A DNA stretch of 64,000 nt, taken from NCBI RefSeq assembly GCF_014109725.1, contig NZ_CP058554.1:1426001-1490000 (forward strand). Reading direction: 5' to 3'. Position numbers and translations under genes: made by a program. Positions 25,017 to 33,932 of the stretch are shown in pieces. This stretch comes from Comamonas piscis (GTDB lineage Bacteria; Pseudomonadota; Gammaproteobacteria; Burkholderiales; Burkholderiaceae_C). Under the pieces are notes generated by a model. It worked only from the letters and a program-made list of their open reading frames with translations. It searched no databases and was not told the origin of the DNA. Each line of letters begins with the position of its first letter. Position 1 is the stretch's first letter.

Positions 25017-26234
25017 ATGCCACGTCTGCCCTATAGCGCCAATTCGCGCGCCTTTTCGCACCTCGCCCAGATCCATCCGGAGTTGACGGCTTTCCGCCGT
25101 GACCTGCATGCCAATCCGGAGCTGGGTTTTGAAGAAAAATACACCGCTGCCCGTGTGAGCGAAGCCTTGCGGCTTTGCGGTGTTGACGAGATCCACCAGG
25201 GCATCGGCAAGACCGGCATCGTCGGCGTCATCCGGGGCCAGAAGCAGGGAAGTGGCCGCATGATCGGCCTGCGTGCCGACATGGATGCACTGCCGATTAC
25301 CGAGCAGGGCAACTGCAGCTGGCGATCGGGCAAGCAGGGGCTGATGCATGCCTGCGGCCATGACGGCCACACCGCCATGCTGGTGGGCGCTGCCCGCTAC
25401 CTGGCGGAGACCCGCAATTTTGACGGCACCGCCGTGCTGATCTTCCAGCCCGGCGAAGAAGGCTATGCCGGCGCCCGCGAGATGATCCAGGACGGCCTGT
25501 TCGATCGCTTCCCGGTCGATTCTGTCTATGCCATGCACAACTGGCCTGCGATGCGCCAGGGCATGATCGGCATCAATCCCGGCGCCATGATGGCCGCGGC
25601 CGACCGTATCCAGATCAATATCAGCGGCAAGGGCGGCCATGGTGCCCATCCTTACCAAACCAATGATGTGGTGCTGGCGTCGGCCCACCTGATCACGGCG
25701 ATGCAGTCCATCGTCTCGCGCAATGTGCGCGCCATCGATGCAGCGGTGATCAGCATCTGTGCGGTGCAGTCCGGCGACCTGGGCGCCTTCAGCGTCACGC
25801 CCGGCACCGCCACCTTGGTGGGCACCGTGCGCACCTTCAACCCCGATGTGCAAAACCTGGTGGAGCGCCGCCTGGGTGAGCTGTGCCAGGCCTTGGGCCT
25901 GGCCTTTGGCGTCAATGCCCAGCTGCAGTACGAGCGCTCCTATCCCGCAACCATCAACACCTCTGAGGAAGCGCTGTTTGCCGGCGATGTGGCGGCCGAT
26001 CTAGTCGGCGAGCCGCTGGTGGTGCGCAACATGGACCCGAGCATGGGCGCCGAGGATTTCTCCTTCATGCTGCAGCAAAAGCCTGGCGCCTATCTGCGCC
26101 TGGGTCAGGCCGTGGGGGACGACATCATCCCGCTGCACAACAACCGCTATGACTTCAATGACGATGTGCTGCCGCTGGGTGCGGCACTGCACGCCGGCAT
26201 CATCGAGCGTGGCATGCCACTTGCTTTGTACTAA
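25017..26234 (+). CDS. M20-family amidohydrolase (hippurate hydrolase / N-acyl-amino-acid hydrolase type)
   Basis: Cytosolic metal-dependent amidase that trims N-acyl amino acids or peptides. Metal-site motifs are visible: MHACGHDGHTAMLVGAARYL, then PGEEGYAGAREMI and, in the dimerisation lid, GKGGHGAHPYQTND. 405 residues, normal length. The ATG at 25017 is one base past the permease stop. Its place inside the transporter operon suggests that it processes the imported substrate; which acyl group or peptide is unknown. Confidence 0.93.
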   Translation: MPRLPYSANSRAFSHLAQIHPELTAFRRDLHANPELGFEEKYTAARVSEALRLCGVDEIHQGIGKTGIVGVIRGQKQGSGRMIGLRADMDALPITEQGNCSWRSGKQGLMHACGHDGHTAMLVGAARYLAETRNFDGTAVLIFQPGEEGYAGAREMIQDGLFDRFPVDSVYAMHNWPAMRQGMIGINPGAMMAAADRIQINISGKGGHGAHPYQTNDVVLASAHLITAMQSIVSRNVRAIDAAVISICAVQSGDLGAFSVTPGTATLVGTVRTFNPDVQNLVERRLGELCQALGLAFGVNAQLQYERSYPATINTSEEALFAGDVAADLVGEPLVVRNMDPSMGAEDFSFMLQQKPGAYLRLGQAVGDDIIPLHNNRYDFNDDVLPLGAALHAGIIERGMPLALY

Positions 26235-26286
26235 AGCCGCAGCATCCGGCCCGCGAGGGCTGGATTTCACAAAAAAGGGAAGAACG

Positions 26287-27861
26287 ATGAAATACACGAT
26301 GAGCAAGACCTTGTTGGTATCGCTGCTGGCTGCTGCCTATGTTTCAGCCGGCGCGCAAACGGTGCGCATCGGCGCCCAGGGCGATGCGCTGTCGATGGAC
26401 CCGCATTCCTTCAACGAGACCGTGCAGCTGAGCGTCACCGGCAATGTCTATGAACCGCTGGCCGGCCGCAACAAGGATTTGAGCCTGCGCCCGGTGCTGG
26501 CCACCCAATGGGAGCAGACCTCGCCCACCGTCTGGCGCTTTACCCTGCGCAAGGGCGTGAAGTTCCATGACGGCACGCCGTTCACCGCCGATGATGTCGT
26601 GTTCTCGATGATGCGCACGCAGTTGGAGGGGTCGGACATGAAGTCCTACACCAACCCCATCAAAGAGACGCGCAAGGTTGATGACTACACGGTCGATATC
26701 GAAACCAAGGACCCGGCCCCAATCCTGCCGAGCATGATCTCGCAGGTGTACATCATGAGCAAGGCCTGGTCCGAGGCCAACAATGCCGTGAACCCGGTGG
26801 ACCGCCGCAAGGGCATCGAGAACACCGCCTCGTTCAAGGCCAATGGCACGGGTCCTTATCGGGTCGGCGAGCGCCAGCCCAATGTGCGCACCGTCTTCAA
26901 CCGCAGTACCAACTACTGGGACAAGATCGAAGGCAATGTGCAGGAAGTCGTCTACACCCCGGTGGCCAACGATGCCACCCGCGTGGCCGCACTGCTGTCG
27001 GGCCAGGTCGATGTGATCGATCCGGTGCCGGTGCAGGATCTGGACCGAGTTGCCAACACGGGCAGCACCCGCGTGGTGTCCGGCCCTGAGCTGCGCGCCA
27101 TTTTCATGGGCATGGACCAGAAGCGCGATGAGCTGCTGAACTCCAGCGTCAAGGGCAAGAACCCGTTCAAGGACAAGCGCGTGCGCCAGGCCTTCTACCA
27201 GGCGATCGATATCGACGGCCTGCACAAGCAGGTGATGCGCGGCGCATCGGGCAACCTGGCCACCTTGATCGGCAAGGGCGTCAATGGCTATCCCGACGAC
27301 ATCAAGCGCCTGCCATACGACCCGGCTGCGGCCAAGAAGCTGCTGACTGAAGCCGGTTACCCCGATGGCTTCTCGCTCACGCTGAACTGCTCGAACGACC
27401 GCTACATCAACGACAGCCGCATCTGCCAGGCGGTGTCGGCCAACCTGGCCAAGATTGGGGTCAAGGTACAGCTCAATGCCGAGACCAAGGGCACCTATTT
27501 CCCGCGCATCATGCGCCATGAAACCGCTTTCTACATCTTGGGCTGGACGCCATCCACCTACGACGCCCACAACCCGCTGCTGGCCTTGATGAACTGCAAC
27601 GACGGCAAGGGGGCAGGCGCCTTCAACTACGGCAACTACTGCAACCCCAAGGTCGATGCCTTGACCCACCAGGTGCAGTCCGAGACGGACACCACCAAGC
27701 GCAACCAGGCCATCCATGAAGCGCTGCAGACTGTGGCCGACGATGTGGGCTACCTGCCCTTGCACCAGCAGTACATGAACTGGGGTGTTAGCAAGAACCT
27801 GGAGCTGGTGCAGATGGCCGACGGCTTCATGCCCTTCAAATGGATGACGCTGAAGAAGTAA
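26287..27861 (+). CDS. Peptide-type ABC transporter substrate-binding protein (SBP family 5), copy 2
   Basis: Second periplasmic receptor of the operon, 524 residues. Signal peptide MKYTMSKTLLVSLLAAAYVSAGAQ, then LRKGVKFHDGTPFTADDVVFS, NGTGPYRVGERQP and RVRQAFYQAIDI. The start is the ATG at 26287, preceded by an AAGGGAAGAACG ribosome-binding site; the frame further up overlaps the amidohydrolase. Related to the 22299 gene but clearly diverged, so the pair may bind different ligands for one transporter. Confidence 0.93.
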   Translation: MKYTMSKTLLVSLLAAAYVSAGAQTVRIGAQGDALSMDPHSFNETVQLSVTGNVYEPLAGRNKDLSLRPVLATQWEQTSPTVWRFTLRKGVKFHDGTPFTADDVVFSMMRTQLEGSDMKSYTNPIKETRKVDDYTVDIETKDPAPILPSMISQVYIMSKAWSEANNAVNPVDRRKGIENTASFKANGTGPYRVGERQPNVRTVFNRSTNYWDKIEGNVQEVVYTPVANDATRVAALLSGQVDVIDPVPVQDLDRVANTGSTRVVSGPELRAIFMGMDQKRDELLNSSVKGKNPFKDKRVRQAFYQAIDIDGLHKQVMRGASGNLATLIGKGVNGYPDDIKRLPYDPAAAKKLLTEAGYPDGFSLTLNCSNDRYINDSRICQAVSANLAKIGVKVQLNAETKGTYFPRIMRHETAFYILGWTPSTYDAHNPLLALMNCNDGKGAGAFNYGNYCNPKVDALTHQVQSETDTTKRNQAIHEALQTVADDVGYLPLHQQYMNWGVSKNLELVQMADGFMPFKWMTLKK

Positions 27862-27910
27862 ATGCCCCGGGCCGCTGCAGTGTAGCGGCCAGTGACAAAC
27901 GAGAGAAACG

Positions 27911-28828
27911 ATGACGATGAAAAACCGATTCAGGCGCTGGATGGACAGCGATGTGGGCTACAGCTTCCGCAATTCGCCCACGGCGATGGTAGCTGCCTTT
28001 ATTGCGGCGGTCTGCGTGTTCTGCGCGCTGTTCGCAGGCTGGGTGGCCCCCCACAACCCTTTTGATTTGACCACCTTGGAGCTGAGCGACGCGCGCATAC
28101 CACCGGTGTGGAGCGAGGAGGGCGGCTGGAAGTACATCCTGGGCACCGATGACCAGGGCCGCGATATTCTGTCGGCGCTGATGTATGGCGCGCGTATTTC
28201 GTTGATCGTGGGCCTGGCCTCGGTGGCGTTGTCGGTGGTGGTCGGTGTGGGCCTGGGCCTCTTGGCCGGCTTCAAGGGCGGCTGGATCGATTCGGTGCTG
28301 ATGCGCCTCTGTGATGTGATGCTGTCCTTCCCTGCCATCCTGGTCGCTTTGCTGATCGCCGGTGTGGGCCGTGCAGTGTTTCCCAATGCCAATGAATCGC
28401 TGGCCTTTGGCGTACTGATCATCTCGATCTCGCTGACCGGCTGGGTGCAGTATGCGCGCACGGTGCGCGGCTCCACGATGGTGGAGCGCAACAAGGAGTA
28501 TGTGCAAGCCGCCCGCGTTACCGGCGTGGCGCCTTTGCGCATCATGGTCAAGCATGTGCTGCCCAATGTGCTGGGCCCCGTCATGGTGCTGGCCACCATC
28601 CAGGTGGCGACGGCCATCATCACCGAGGCAACCCTGTCCTTCCTGGGCGTGGGCGCGCCGCCCACCTCGCCATCGCTGGGCACCCTGATCCGCGTGGGCA
28701 ATGACTACCTGTTCTCCGGCGAATGGTGGATCACCATCTTCCCGGGCCTGATGCTGGTGCTGATCGCGCTGTCGGTCAACCTGCTGGGCGACTGGCTGCG
28801 CGATGCGCTCAACCCGCGCCTGCGTTGA
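27911..28828 (+). CDS. Peptide-type ABC transporter permease (DppC-like)
   Basis: 305-residue second permease. An N-terminal cytoplasmic start, one membrane segment, then the OppC-type loop with LGTDDQGRDILSALMYGARISL, and the EAA loop VQAARVTGVAPLRIMVKHVLPN. TATLSFLGVGAPP near the C-terminus is a family hallmark. It pairs with the DppB-like permease, from which it is separated by the amidohydrolase and second binding protein. Confidence 0.95.
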   Translation: MTMKNRFRRWMDSDVGYSFRNSPTAMVAAFIAAVCVFCALFAGWVAPHNPFDLTTLELSDARIPPVWSEEGGWKYILGTDDQGRDILSALMYGARISLIVGLASVALSVVVGVGLGLLAGFKGGWIDSVLMRLCDVMLSFPAILVALLIAGVGRAVFPNANESLAFGVLIISISLTGWVQYARTVRGSTMVERNKEYVQAARVTGVAPLRIMVKHVLPNVLGPVMVLATIQVATAIITEATLSFLGVGAPPTSPSLGTLIRVGNDYLFSGEWWITIFPGLMLVLIALSVNLLGDWLRDALNPRLR

Positions 28829-28863
28829 TGGTGCGGACACAAGACGAACAAGGAACAACCACG

Positions 28864-29862
28864 ATGTCATTGTTGGAAGTAAAAAATCTGGTGGTCGAGT
28901 TTCCCAATCGCCACGGTGTGCTGCGGGCGCTGGACAATATCTCCTTCTCCATCGCCCCAGGCGAGATTCTGGGTGTGGTCGGTGAATCGGGCGCGGGCAA
29001 GTCGCTGACGGGCGCGGCCATCATCGGCCTGCTGGAGCCGCCAGGCCATGTCGCCTCGGGCGAGATCCTGCTCGAAGGCGAGCGCATCGACAACCTGTCT
29101 GCCGACAAGATGCGCCATATCCGGGGCCGCCGCATTGGCGCGATCTTCCAGGATCCGCTCACCTCGCTGAACCCGCTCTACACCGTGGGGCGCCAGCTGA
29201 TCGAGACCATCCAGGCCCACCTCAAGGTCTCGGCGCGCGAAGCCCGCGAGCGCGCCATCCAGCTGCTCAAGGACACCGGCATTCCAGCTGCCGAAGAGCG
29301 GATTGACCACTTTCCGCACCAGTTCTCCGGCGGCATGCGCCAGCGTGTGGTGATTGCGCTCGCGCTGGCGGCCGAGCCCAAGCTGATCGTGGCCGATGAG
29401 CCGACCACCGCGCTCGATGTGTCGATCCAGGCGCAGATCATTGGCCTGCTCAAGAACATCTGCCGCACCCGGGGTGCGGCCGTGATGCTGATCACCCACG
29501 ACATGGGTGTGATTGCCGAGACCTGTGACCGGGTTGCGGTCTTGTATGCCGGCCGTGTCGCGGAAATCGGCCCGGTGCATGAGGTGATCAACCACCCCGC
29601 ACACCCCTACACCCGGGGCCTGATGGCGTCCATTCCCGACATGGATGCCGACCGCGAGCGCCTGAACCAGATCGATGGCGCCATGCCCCGGCTCAATGCC
29701 ATCCCCAAGGGCTGCGCCTTCAACCCGCGCTGCCCCCAGGTGTTTGACCGCTGCCTGGAACAGCGCCCGGAGCTGATGGCCGCTGGCGCCACCCAGGCCG
29801 CCTGCTGGCTGCATGCAGCCGATTACCAGCCCCACGAGGCTGCCACCGAGGACACGGTATGA
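28864..29862 (+). CDS. Peptide-type ABC transporter ATP-binding protein (DppD-like)
   Basis: 332-residue ATPase. Walker A GESGAGKS, Q-loop FQDPLTSLNP, signature FSGGMRQRV, Walker B LIVADEPTTALD and switch His ITHDMG are all intact, followed by the oligopeptide-transporter C-terminal domain with the Cys motif (GCAFNPRCP, then C) that may bind an iron-sulfur cluster. The start is the ATG at 28864; the longer frame overlaps the permease. The stop overlaps the next gene as ATGA. Confidence 0.96.
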   Translation: MSLLEVKNLVVEFPNRHGVLRALDNISFSIAPGEILGVVGESGAGKSLTGAAIIGLLEPPGHVASGEILLEGERIDNLSADKMRHIRGRRIGAIFQDPLTSLNPLYTVGRQLIETIQAHLKVSAREARERAIQLLKDTGIPAAEERIDHFPHQFSGGMRQRVVIALALAAEPKLIVADEPTTALDVSIQAQIIGLLKNICRTRGAAVMLITHDMGVIAETCDRVAVLYAGRVAEIGPVHEVINHPAHPYTRGLMASIPDMDADRERLNQIDGAMPRLNAIPKGCAFNPRCPQVFDRCLEQRPELMAAGATQAACWLHAADYQPHEAATEDTV

Positions 29863-30920
29863 GCGAGATGGCAACCCTGAAGAACCAAGATGCAGCGACG
29901 CTGAAAGCGACGCAGGACAGCCAGCCGCTGGTGCAGGCGCGTGACCTGGCCAAGACCTTCGATGTATCGGCACCCTGGCTCAACCGCGTGCTGGAGCGCA
30001 AGCCGCGCAGCCTGCTGCGCGCCGTCGATGGCGTGAGCTTTGACATTGAGCGGGGCAAGACGCTGGCGCTGGTGGGCGAATCGGGCTGTGGCAAGAGCAC
30101 GGTGGCGCGCCTGCTGGTGGGCCTGTACGGCCCTACGCGCGGCACCTTCACCTTTGATGGCCAGGATGCGCATGCCGCGTTCCGCGACCCGAATGCGCGC
30201 GCCATGCGCCGCCGGGTGCAGATGATCTTCCAGGATCCCTATGCCAGCCTGAACCCACGCTGGCTGGTCGAGCAGATCATTGGCGAGCCGCTCAAGGAGC
30301 ATGGCCTGATCACCAACACCGAGCAGCTCAAGGCCCGCGTGGCCGAGCTCTTGGTGCAGGTGGGCCTGGCGCCGATGGACATGCTCAAGTATCCGCACCA
30401 GTTCTCGGGCGGGCAGCGCCAGCGTATCTCGATCGCCCGCGCGCTGGCGACCGAGCCGGAGTTTCTGGTCTGCGATGAGCCCACCTCGGCACTCGATGTG
30501 TCGGTGCAAGCCCAGGTGCTTAACATCATGAAGGACCTGCAGAGAAAGCGTGGTCTGACCTATCTGTTCATCTCGCACAACCTGGCTGTGGTGCGCCACG
30601 TCAGCGACCAGGTGGGTGTCATGTATTTGGGTAGGCTGGTAGAGCTGGCCGATAAGCAAACCCTGTTTTCGCAGCCGCGCCACCCTTACACGCGCATGCT
30701 GCTCGATGCCATCCCAAAGATGCATGACACCGGCAAGGCCCGCACCCCTGTGCAGGGTGAGGTGCCCAATCCGCTCAACCCTCCCACCGGCTGCGCCTTC
30801 AACCCGCGCTGCCCGCTGGCCAATGACCGCTGCCGCAATGAGCGCCCGCAGCTGATCGATGATGCCGGCGTGAAGGTGGCCTGCCATGCAGTCGAAGAGG
30901 GACGTATTCCGGCACTGTAA
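29859..30920 (+). CDS. Peptide-type ABC transporter ATP-binding protein (DppF-like)
   Basis: 353-residue partner ATPase. Walker A GESGCGKST, Q-loop FQDPYASLNP, signature FSGGQRQRI, Walker B LVCDEPTSALD, switch ISHNLA, and the C-terminal Cys motif GCAFNPRCP. Its ATG overlaps the preceding stop (ATGA), and a strong terminator follows, so it closes the operon. Confidence 0.96.
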   Translation: MSEMATLKNQDAATLKATQDSQPLVQARDLAKTFDVSAPWLNRVLERKPRSLLRAVDGVSFDIERGKTLALVGESGCGKSTVARLLVGLYGPTRGTFTFDGQDAHAAFRDPNARAMRRRVQMIFQDPYASLNPRWLVEQIIGEPLKEHGLITNTEQLKARVAELLVQVGLAPMDMLKYPHQFSGGQRQRISIARALATEPEFLVCDEPTSALDVSVQAQVLNIMKDLQRKRGLTYLFISHNLAVVRHVSDQVGVMYLGRLVELADKQTLFSQPRHPYTRMLLDAIPKMHDTGKARTPVQGEVPNPLNPPTGCAFNPRCPLANDRCRNERPQLIDDAGVKVACHAVEEGRIPAL

Positions 30921-30936
30921 AGCACAGATCTTCTGT

Positions 30937-30964
30937 AAAAACGGCGCCTCAGGCGCCGTTTTTG
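30937..30964 (+). terminator. Intrinsic terminator of the ABC transporter operon
   Basis: ACGGCGCC and GGCGCCGT form an 8-bp stem around TCA, flanked by AAAA and TTTTT, 17 bases after the last stop. Confidence 0.93.
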
Positions 30965-31070
30965 TTGGGAGGCACACCTGCTTGCTAAGCCCCTTTGCTA
31001 TTACAGAAAGTCACACCTACGTCATCTGGCGGACAAACCATAGAGCTCTTTTGTCAAATCGGAGACCAGA

Positions 31071-32981
31071 ATGGTTGCAGTGTCAGTGCGAGAGGGATCG
31101 CGTCGGGTGATGGTGTGGGCGGTGTGTGGTGTGGCAGCTGCCGTGATGGTGGCCTGCGGTGGCGGCGGCTCCAGCGATAACGACAGCGAAAAAGACGATG
31201 TGCTGACGATCCTGCACATCAATGACCACCACTCCACCTTGGCCAGCAAGACGGCGACCCTGCAGTTGCCCGTCGATGGCAAGACCACGGCCGTGACCGT
31301 GGACGCCGCAGGTTTCCCCCGCGTGACCGCTGCGATTGAAGCGCTGGCTGCGCAGTCGACCAATGTGCTCAAGCTGCACGCGGGCGATGCCGTCACCGGC
31401 ACCCTGTACTTCAACCGCGCAGGTGCCGATGGCGAGGCCGACATGGCCATGCTCAACACCGTGTGCTTTGATGCCTACACCCTGGGCAACCACGAATTCG
31501 ACAAGGGCGACTCGGGCCTCAAGGGCATCCTGGACCGCCTCAAGTCCGGCGGCTGCACCACCCCGGTGCTGAGCGCCAACGTGCAGTTCGGTGCCAGCTC
31601 GGCGCTGAAATCGGCCAACATGGTCTCGCCCTCCACCGTGGTTGAGCGTGGCGGTCAGAAGATCGGTATCGTCGGCCTGACCATTGCGCAAAAGACCAAG
31701 GCCTCATCCAGCCCGGATCCAGACACCTTGTTCGAAGACGAAGCCGTGGCGGCCCAGCGCGAAATCGACAAGCTGCAGGCCCAAGGCGTCAAGCGCATTG
31801 TGCTGCTCAGCCACATTGGCTACGACAACGACCGCACCATTGCCAAAAAGCTGCGCGGTGTGGACGTGATCGTTGGAGGTGACTCGCACACCCTGCTGGG
31901 CCCAGACGCGATGAAGACCATCGGCGTGGGCACGCCAGGCGGCGCCTACCCCACCAACACCACCGACCTCGACGGCAAGCCCGTCTGCATCGTGCAGGCC
32001 TGGGAATACTCGCAAGTCGTGGGCGAGCTGAAGGTCAAGTTCGACAAGGACGGTGTGGTCAGCCAGTGCGAAGGCACGCCTCACGTGCTGATCGGCGATG
32101 ACTTCAAGATCGCCGGCACTGCCGCGACCGAAGCCCAGCGCACGTCCATCATCAGCAGCGTGAATGCTGCCGGCTTCCTGCGCATCACCGCACCGTCGGC
32201 CCAGGCTGCCGCCGTGCTCAAGCCTTTCACCGACAAGGTTGCCAGCTTCAACGTGACCAAGGTGGCCTACGCACCTCAAGAGCTGTGCTCGCGCCGGGTA
32301 CCAGGCGGCGAGGGCAGCACCGACTACAGCCGCTCCAGCGCAGCCTGCAACACCGAAGGCAGCGTCAGCCTGCGCGGTGGCGATATCCAGCAGCTGGTCG
32401 CACAGTCCTACCTGGAAGTGGCCAACCGCCAATATGGCGGTGCCGACATCTCGCTGCAAAGCGGTGGTGGCGTGCGTATTCCGCTGAATGGTGAAGTGAC
32501 GGCGGCCAATGCGATCCAGGTGCTGCCGTTTGGCAACATGCTGTACCGCCTGGATGTCACCGGTACGGAAGTCAAGGGCATGCTGGAAGATGGCCTGGAA
32601 GCCGTGTACGGCGCCGGCGGCTCGACCGGCCCTTACCCTTACACCGGCGGCATGCGCTTTGACGTGAACGCCAAGGCCGCCTTTGGCAGCCGTGTCACCG
32701 GCGTCGAAGTGCGCGACTCCACCAGCGGCCAATGGGCTGCGCTGGAGCAGGGCAAGACCTACCGCCTGTTTGTGCTGAGCTTCAACGCCAATGGCGGTGA
32801 CGGCTACAAGACCCTGGCTTCCGTGCCTGCAGCGCGTCGCCTGGATATTGGTGTGCTCGATGCCGATGTGTTCTTCAACTACATCGAATCGCAGCCCAAG
32901 GATGCCACGACCGGTCTGCCGGCGCTCAAGCGCCTGTCCACCGACCTGTACAGCACCAAGAGCTTTGTGGATGTGCGTTAA
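31071..32981 (+). CDS. 5'-nucleotidase / metallophosphoesterase, UshA family lipoprotein
   Basis: Surface or periplasmic nucleotidase that releases nucleosides and phosphate. The N-terminus has a signal ending in VMVACGGGG, a lipobox, so it should be lipid anchored. The metallophosphatase domain shows ILHINDHHS, GNHEFDKG, LLSHIGYDND and GGDSHT; the C-terminal 5'-nucleotidase domain holds the substrate Phe/Tyr loop region (GGVRIPLNGEVT and VLSFNANGGDGY). 636 residues. It is a single gene with terminators on both sides. NAD- or UDP-sugar-type substrates cannot be told apart here. Confidence 0.93.
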   Translation: MVAVSVREGSRRVMVWAVCGVAAAVMVACGGGGSSDNDSEKDDVLTILHINDHHSTLASKTATLQLPVDGKTTAVTVDAAGFPRVTAAIEALAAQSTNVLKLHAGDAVTGTLYFNRAGADGEADMAMLNTVCFDAYTLGNHEFDKGDSGLKGILDRLKSGGCTTPVLSANVQFGASSALKSANMVSPSTVVERGGQKIGIVGLTIAQKTKASSSPDPDTLFEDEAVAAQREIDKLQAQGVKRIVLLSHIGYDNDRTIAKKLRGVDVIVGGDSHTLLGPDAMKTIGVGTPGGAYPTNTTDLDGKPVCIVQAWEYSQVVGELKVKFDKDGVVSQCEGTPHVLIGDDFKIAGTAATEAQRTSIISSVNAAGFLRITAPSAQAAAVLKPFTDKVASFNVTKVAYAPQELCSRRVPGGEGSTDYSRSSAACNTEGSVSLRGGDIQQLVAQSYLEVANRQYGGADISLQSGGGVRIPLNGEVTAANAIQVLPFGNMLYRLDVTGTEVKGMLEDGLEAVYGAGGSTGPYPYTGGMRFDVNAKAAFGSRVTGVEVRDSTSGQWAALEQGKTYRLFVLSFNANGGDGYKTLASVPAARRLDIGVLDADVFFNYIESQPKDATTGLPALKRLSTDLYSTKSFVDVR

Positions 32982-33006
32982 ACGCTAACGCTTACGCAGC
33001 ATGACA

Positions 33007-33034
33007 ACGGGGCAGCCTTGGCTGCCCCGTTTTT
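33007..33034 (+). terminator. Intrinsic terminator after the 5'-nucleotidase gene
   Basis: ACGGGGCAGCC and GGCTGCCCCGT form an 11-bp perfect stem around TT, followed by a T-run. The hexR gene converges on it from the other side. Confidence 0.93.
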
Positions 33035-33058
33035 CGTGCTGTCTCGGCGATAACGCTG

Positions 33059-33904
33059 TCAGGTGTAGCGCTTGGCGTGCAGGTTGTCCTTCATCTGCTG
33101 CAGCACCGGTTGCAGCGGCTCGCCAATGCGCAAGGCCACGCTGGTGGCCAGCACATCCAGAATCAAGAGGTGTAGCAGGCGCGAAACCATGGGGCTATAG
33201 CGGTCGTAGCCCTCGGGGTGGTCGGCGGCCAGGTGGATATTGGCCGCGCGTGCCAGTGGCGAGCCACTGGCGGTGATGGCGATGGTCGTCGCGCCATTGC
33301 GCTTGGCAATATCGGTGGCATCCATCAGGTCGCGGGTGCGGCCGGAGTTGGAGATGACGATGGCGCAGTCGCCTGCACCCAGCATGGTGGCGCTCATCAC
33401 CTGCATGTGGCCATCGCTGGTCGCCAGGCTGGTGACGCCCAGGCGAAAGAACTTGTGCTGCCCATCTTGCGCGACGATGCCGGAGTTGCCCACGCCATAG
33501 AACTCGATGCGCTTGCCCGCCTGCCAGGTGGCCACGATGGCGCTGGATGCCGCCTCCAGCGCCGTGGTGCTGGCGGCATTGCGGTAGGCCAGAAAGGCCG
33601 CTACCGAGTTGTCCACCACCTTGACCATGACATCGCCGGTCTTGTCATCGGCATCCACGCTGCGGTGGATAAAGGGCACGCCTTCGCTGACGCTGCCCGC
33701 CAGCTTGAGCTTGAAATCGGCCAGCCCGTCATAGCCCATGCTGCGGCAAAAACGGACCACGGTGGGTTTGCTGACATGGGCCAGCTCGGCCAGCTCGCGC
33801 ACCGGTCGCGACGCAAAGGCGCGCGGATCGGCCAGCACCAGGCGCGCGACGCGCTGCTCGGCCGGTGCCAGCGAGGGGAGGGAGGCGGTGATGCGGTCTA
33901 GCAT
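33059..33904 (-). CDS. hexR: RpiR-family transcriptional regulator, HexR-like
   Basis: Regulator of central sugar metabolism, usually released from DNA by 2-keto-3-deoxy-6-phosphogluconate. The N-terminal RpiR helix-turn-helix (about residues 1-75, ELAELAHVSKPTVVRFCRSMGYDGLADFK) is followed by a SIS sugar-phosphate-binding domain (about 120-260, IEFYGVGNSG, then VISNSGRTRDL). 281 residues from the ATG at 33902-33904. It lies just downstream of zwf on the same strand (28 bases), the typical hexR/zwf pairing of proteobacteria. Confidence 0.92.
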   Translation of the reverse strand: MLDRITASLPSLAPAEQRVARLVLADPRAFASRPVRELAELAHVSKPTVVRFCRSMGYDGLADFKLKLAGSVSEGVPFIHRSVDADDKTGDVMVKVVDNSVAAFLAYRNAASTTALEAASSAIVATWQAGKRIEFYGVGNSGIVAQDGQHKFFRLGVTSLATSDGHMQVMSATMLGAGDCAIVISNSGRTRDLMDATDIAKRNGATTIAITASGSPLARAANIHLAADHPEGYDRYSPMVSRLLHLLILDVLATSVALRIGEPLQPVLQQMKDNLHAKRYT

Positions 33905-33932
33905 GGGTATCCCTTGTGGGTGGCAGCGGTGA

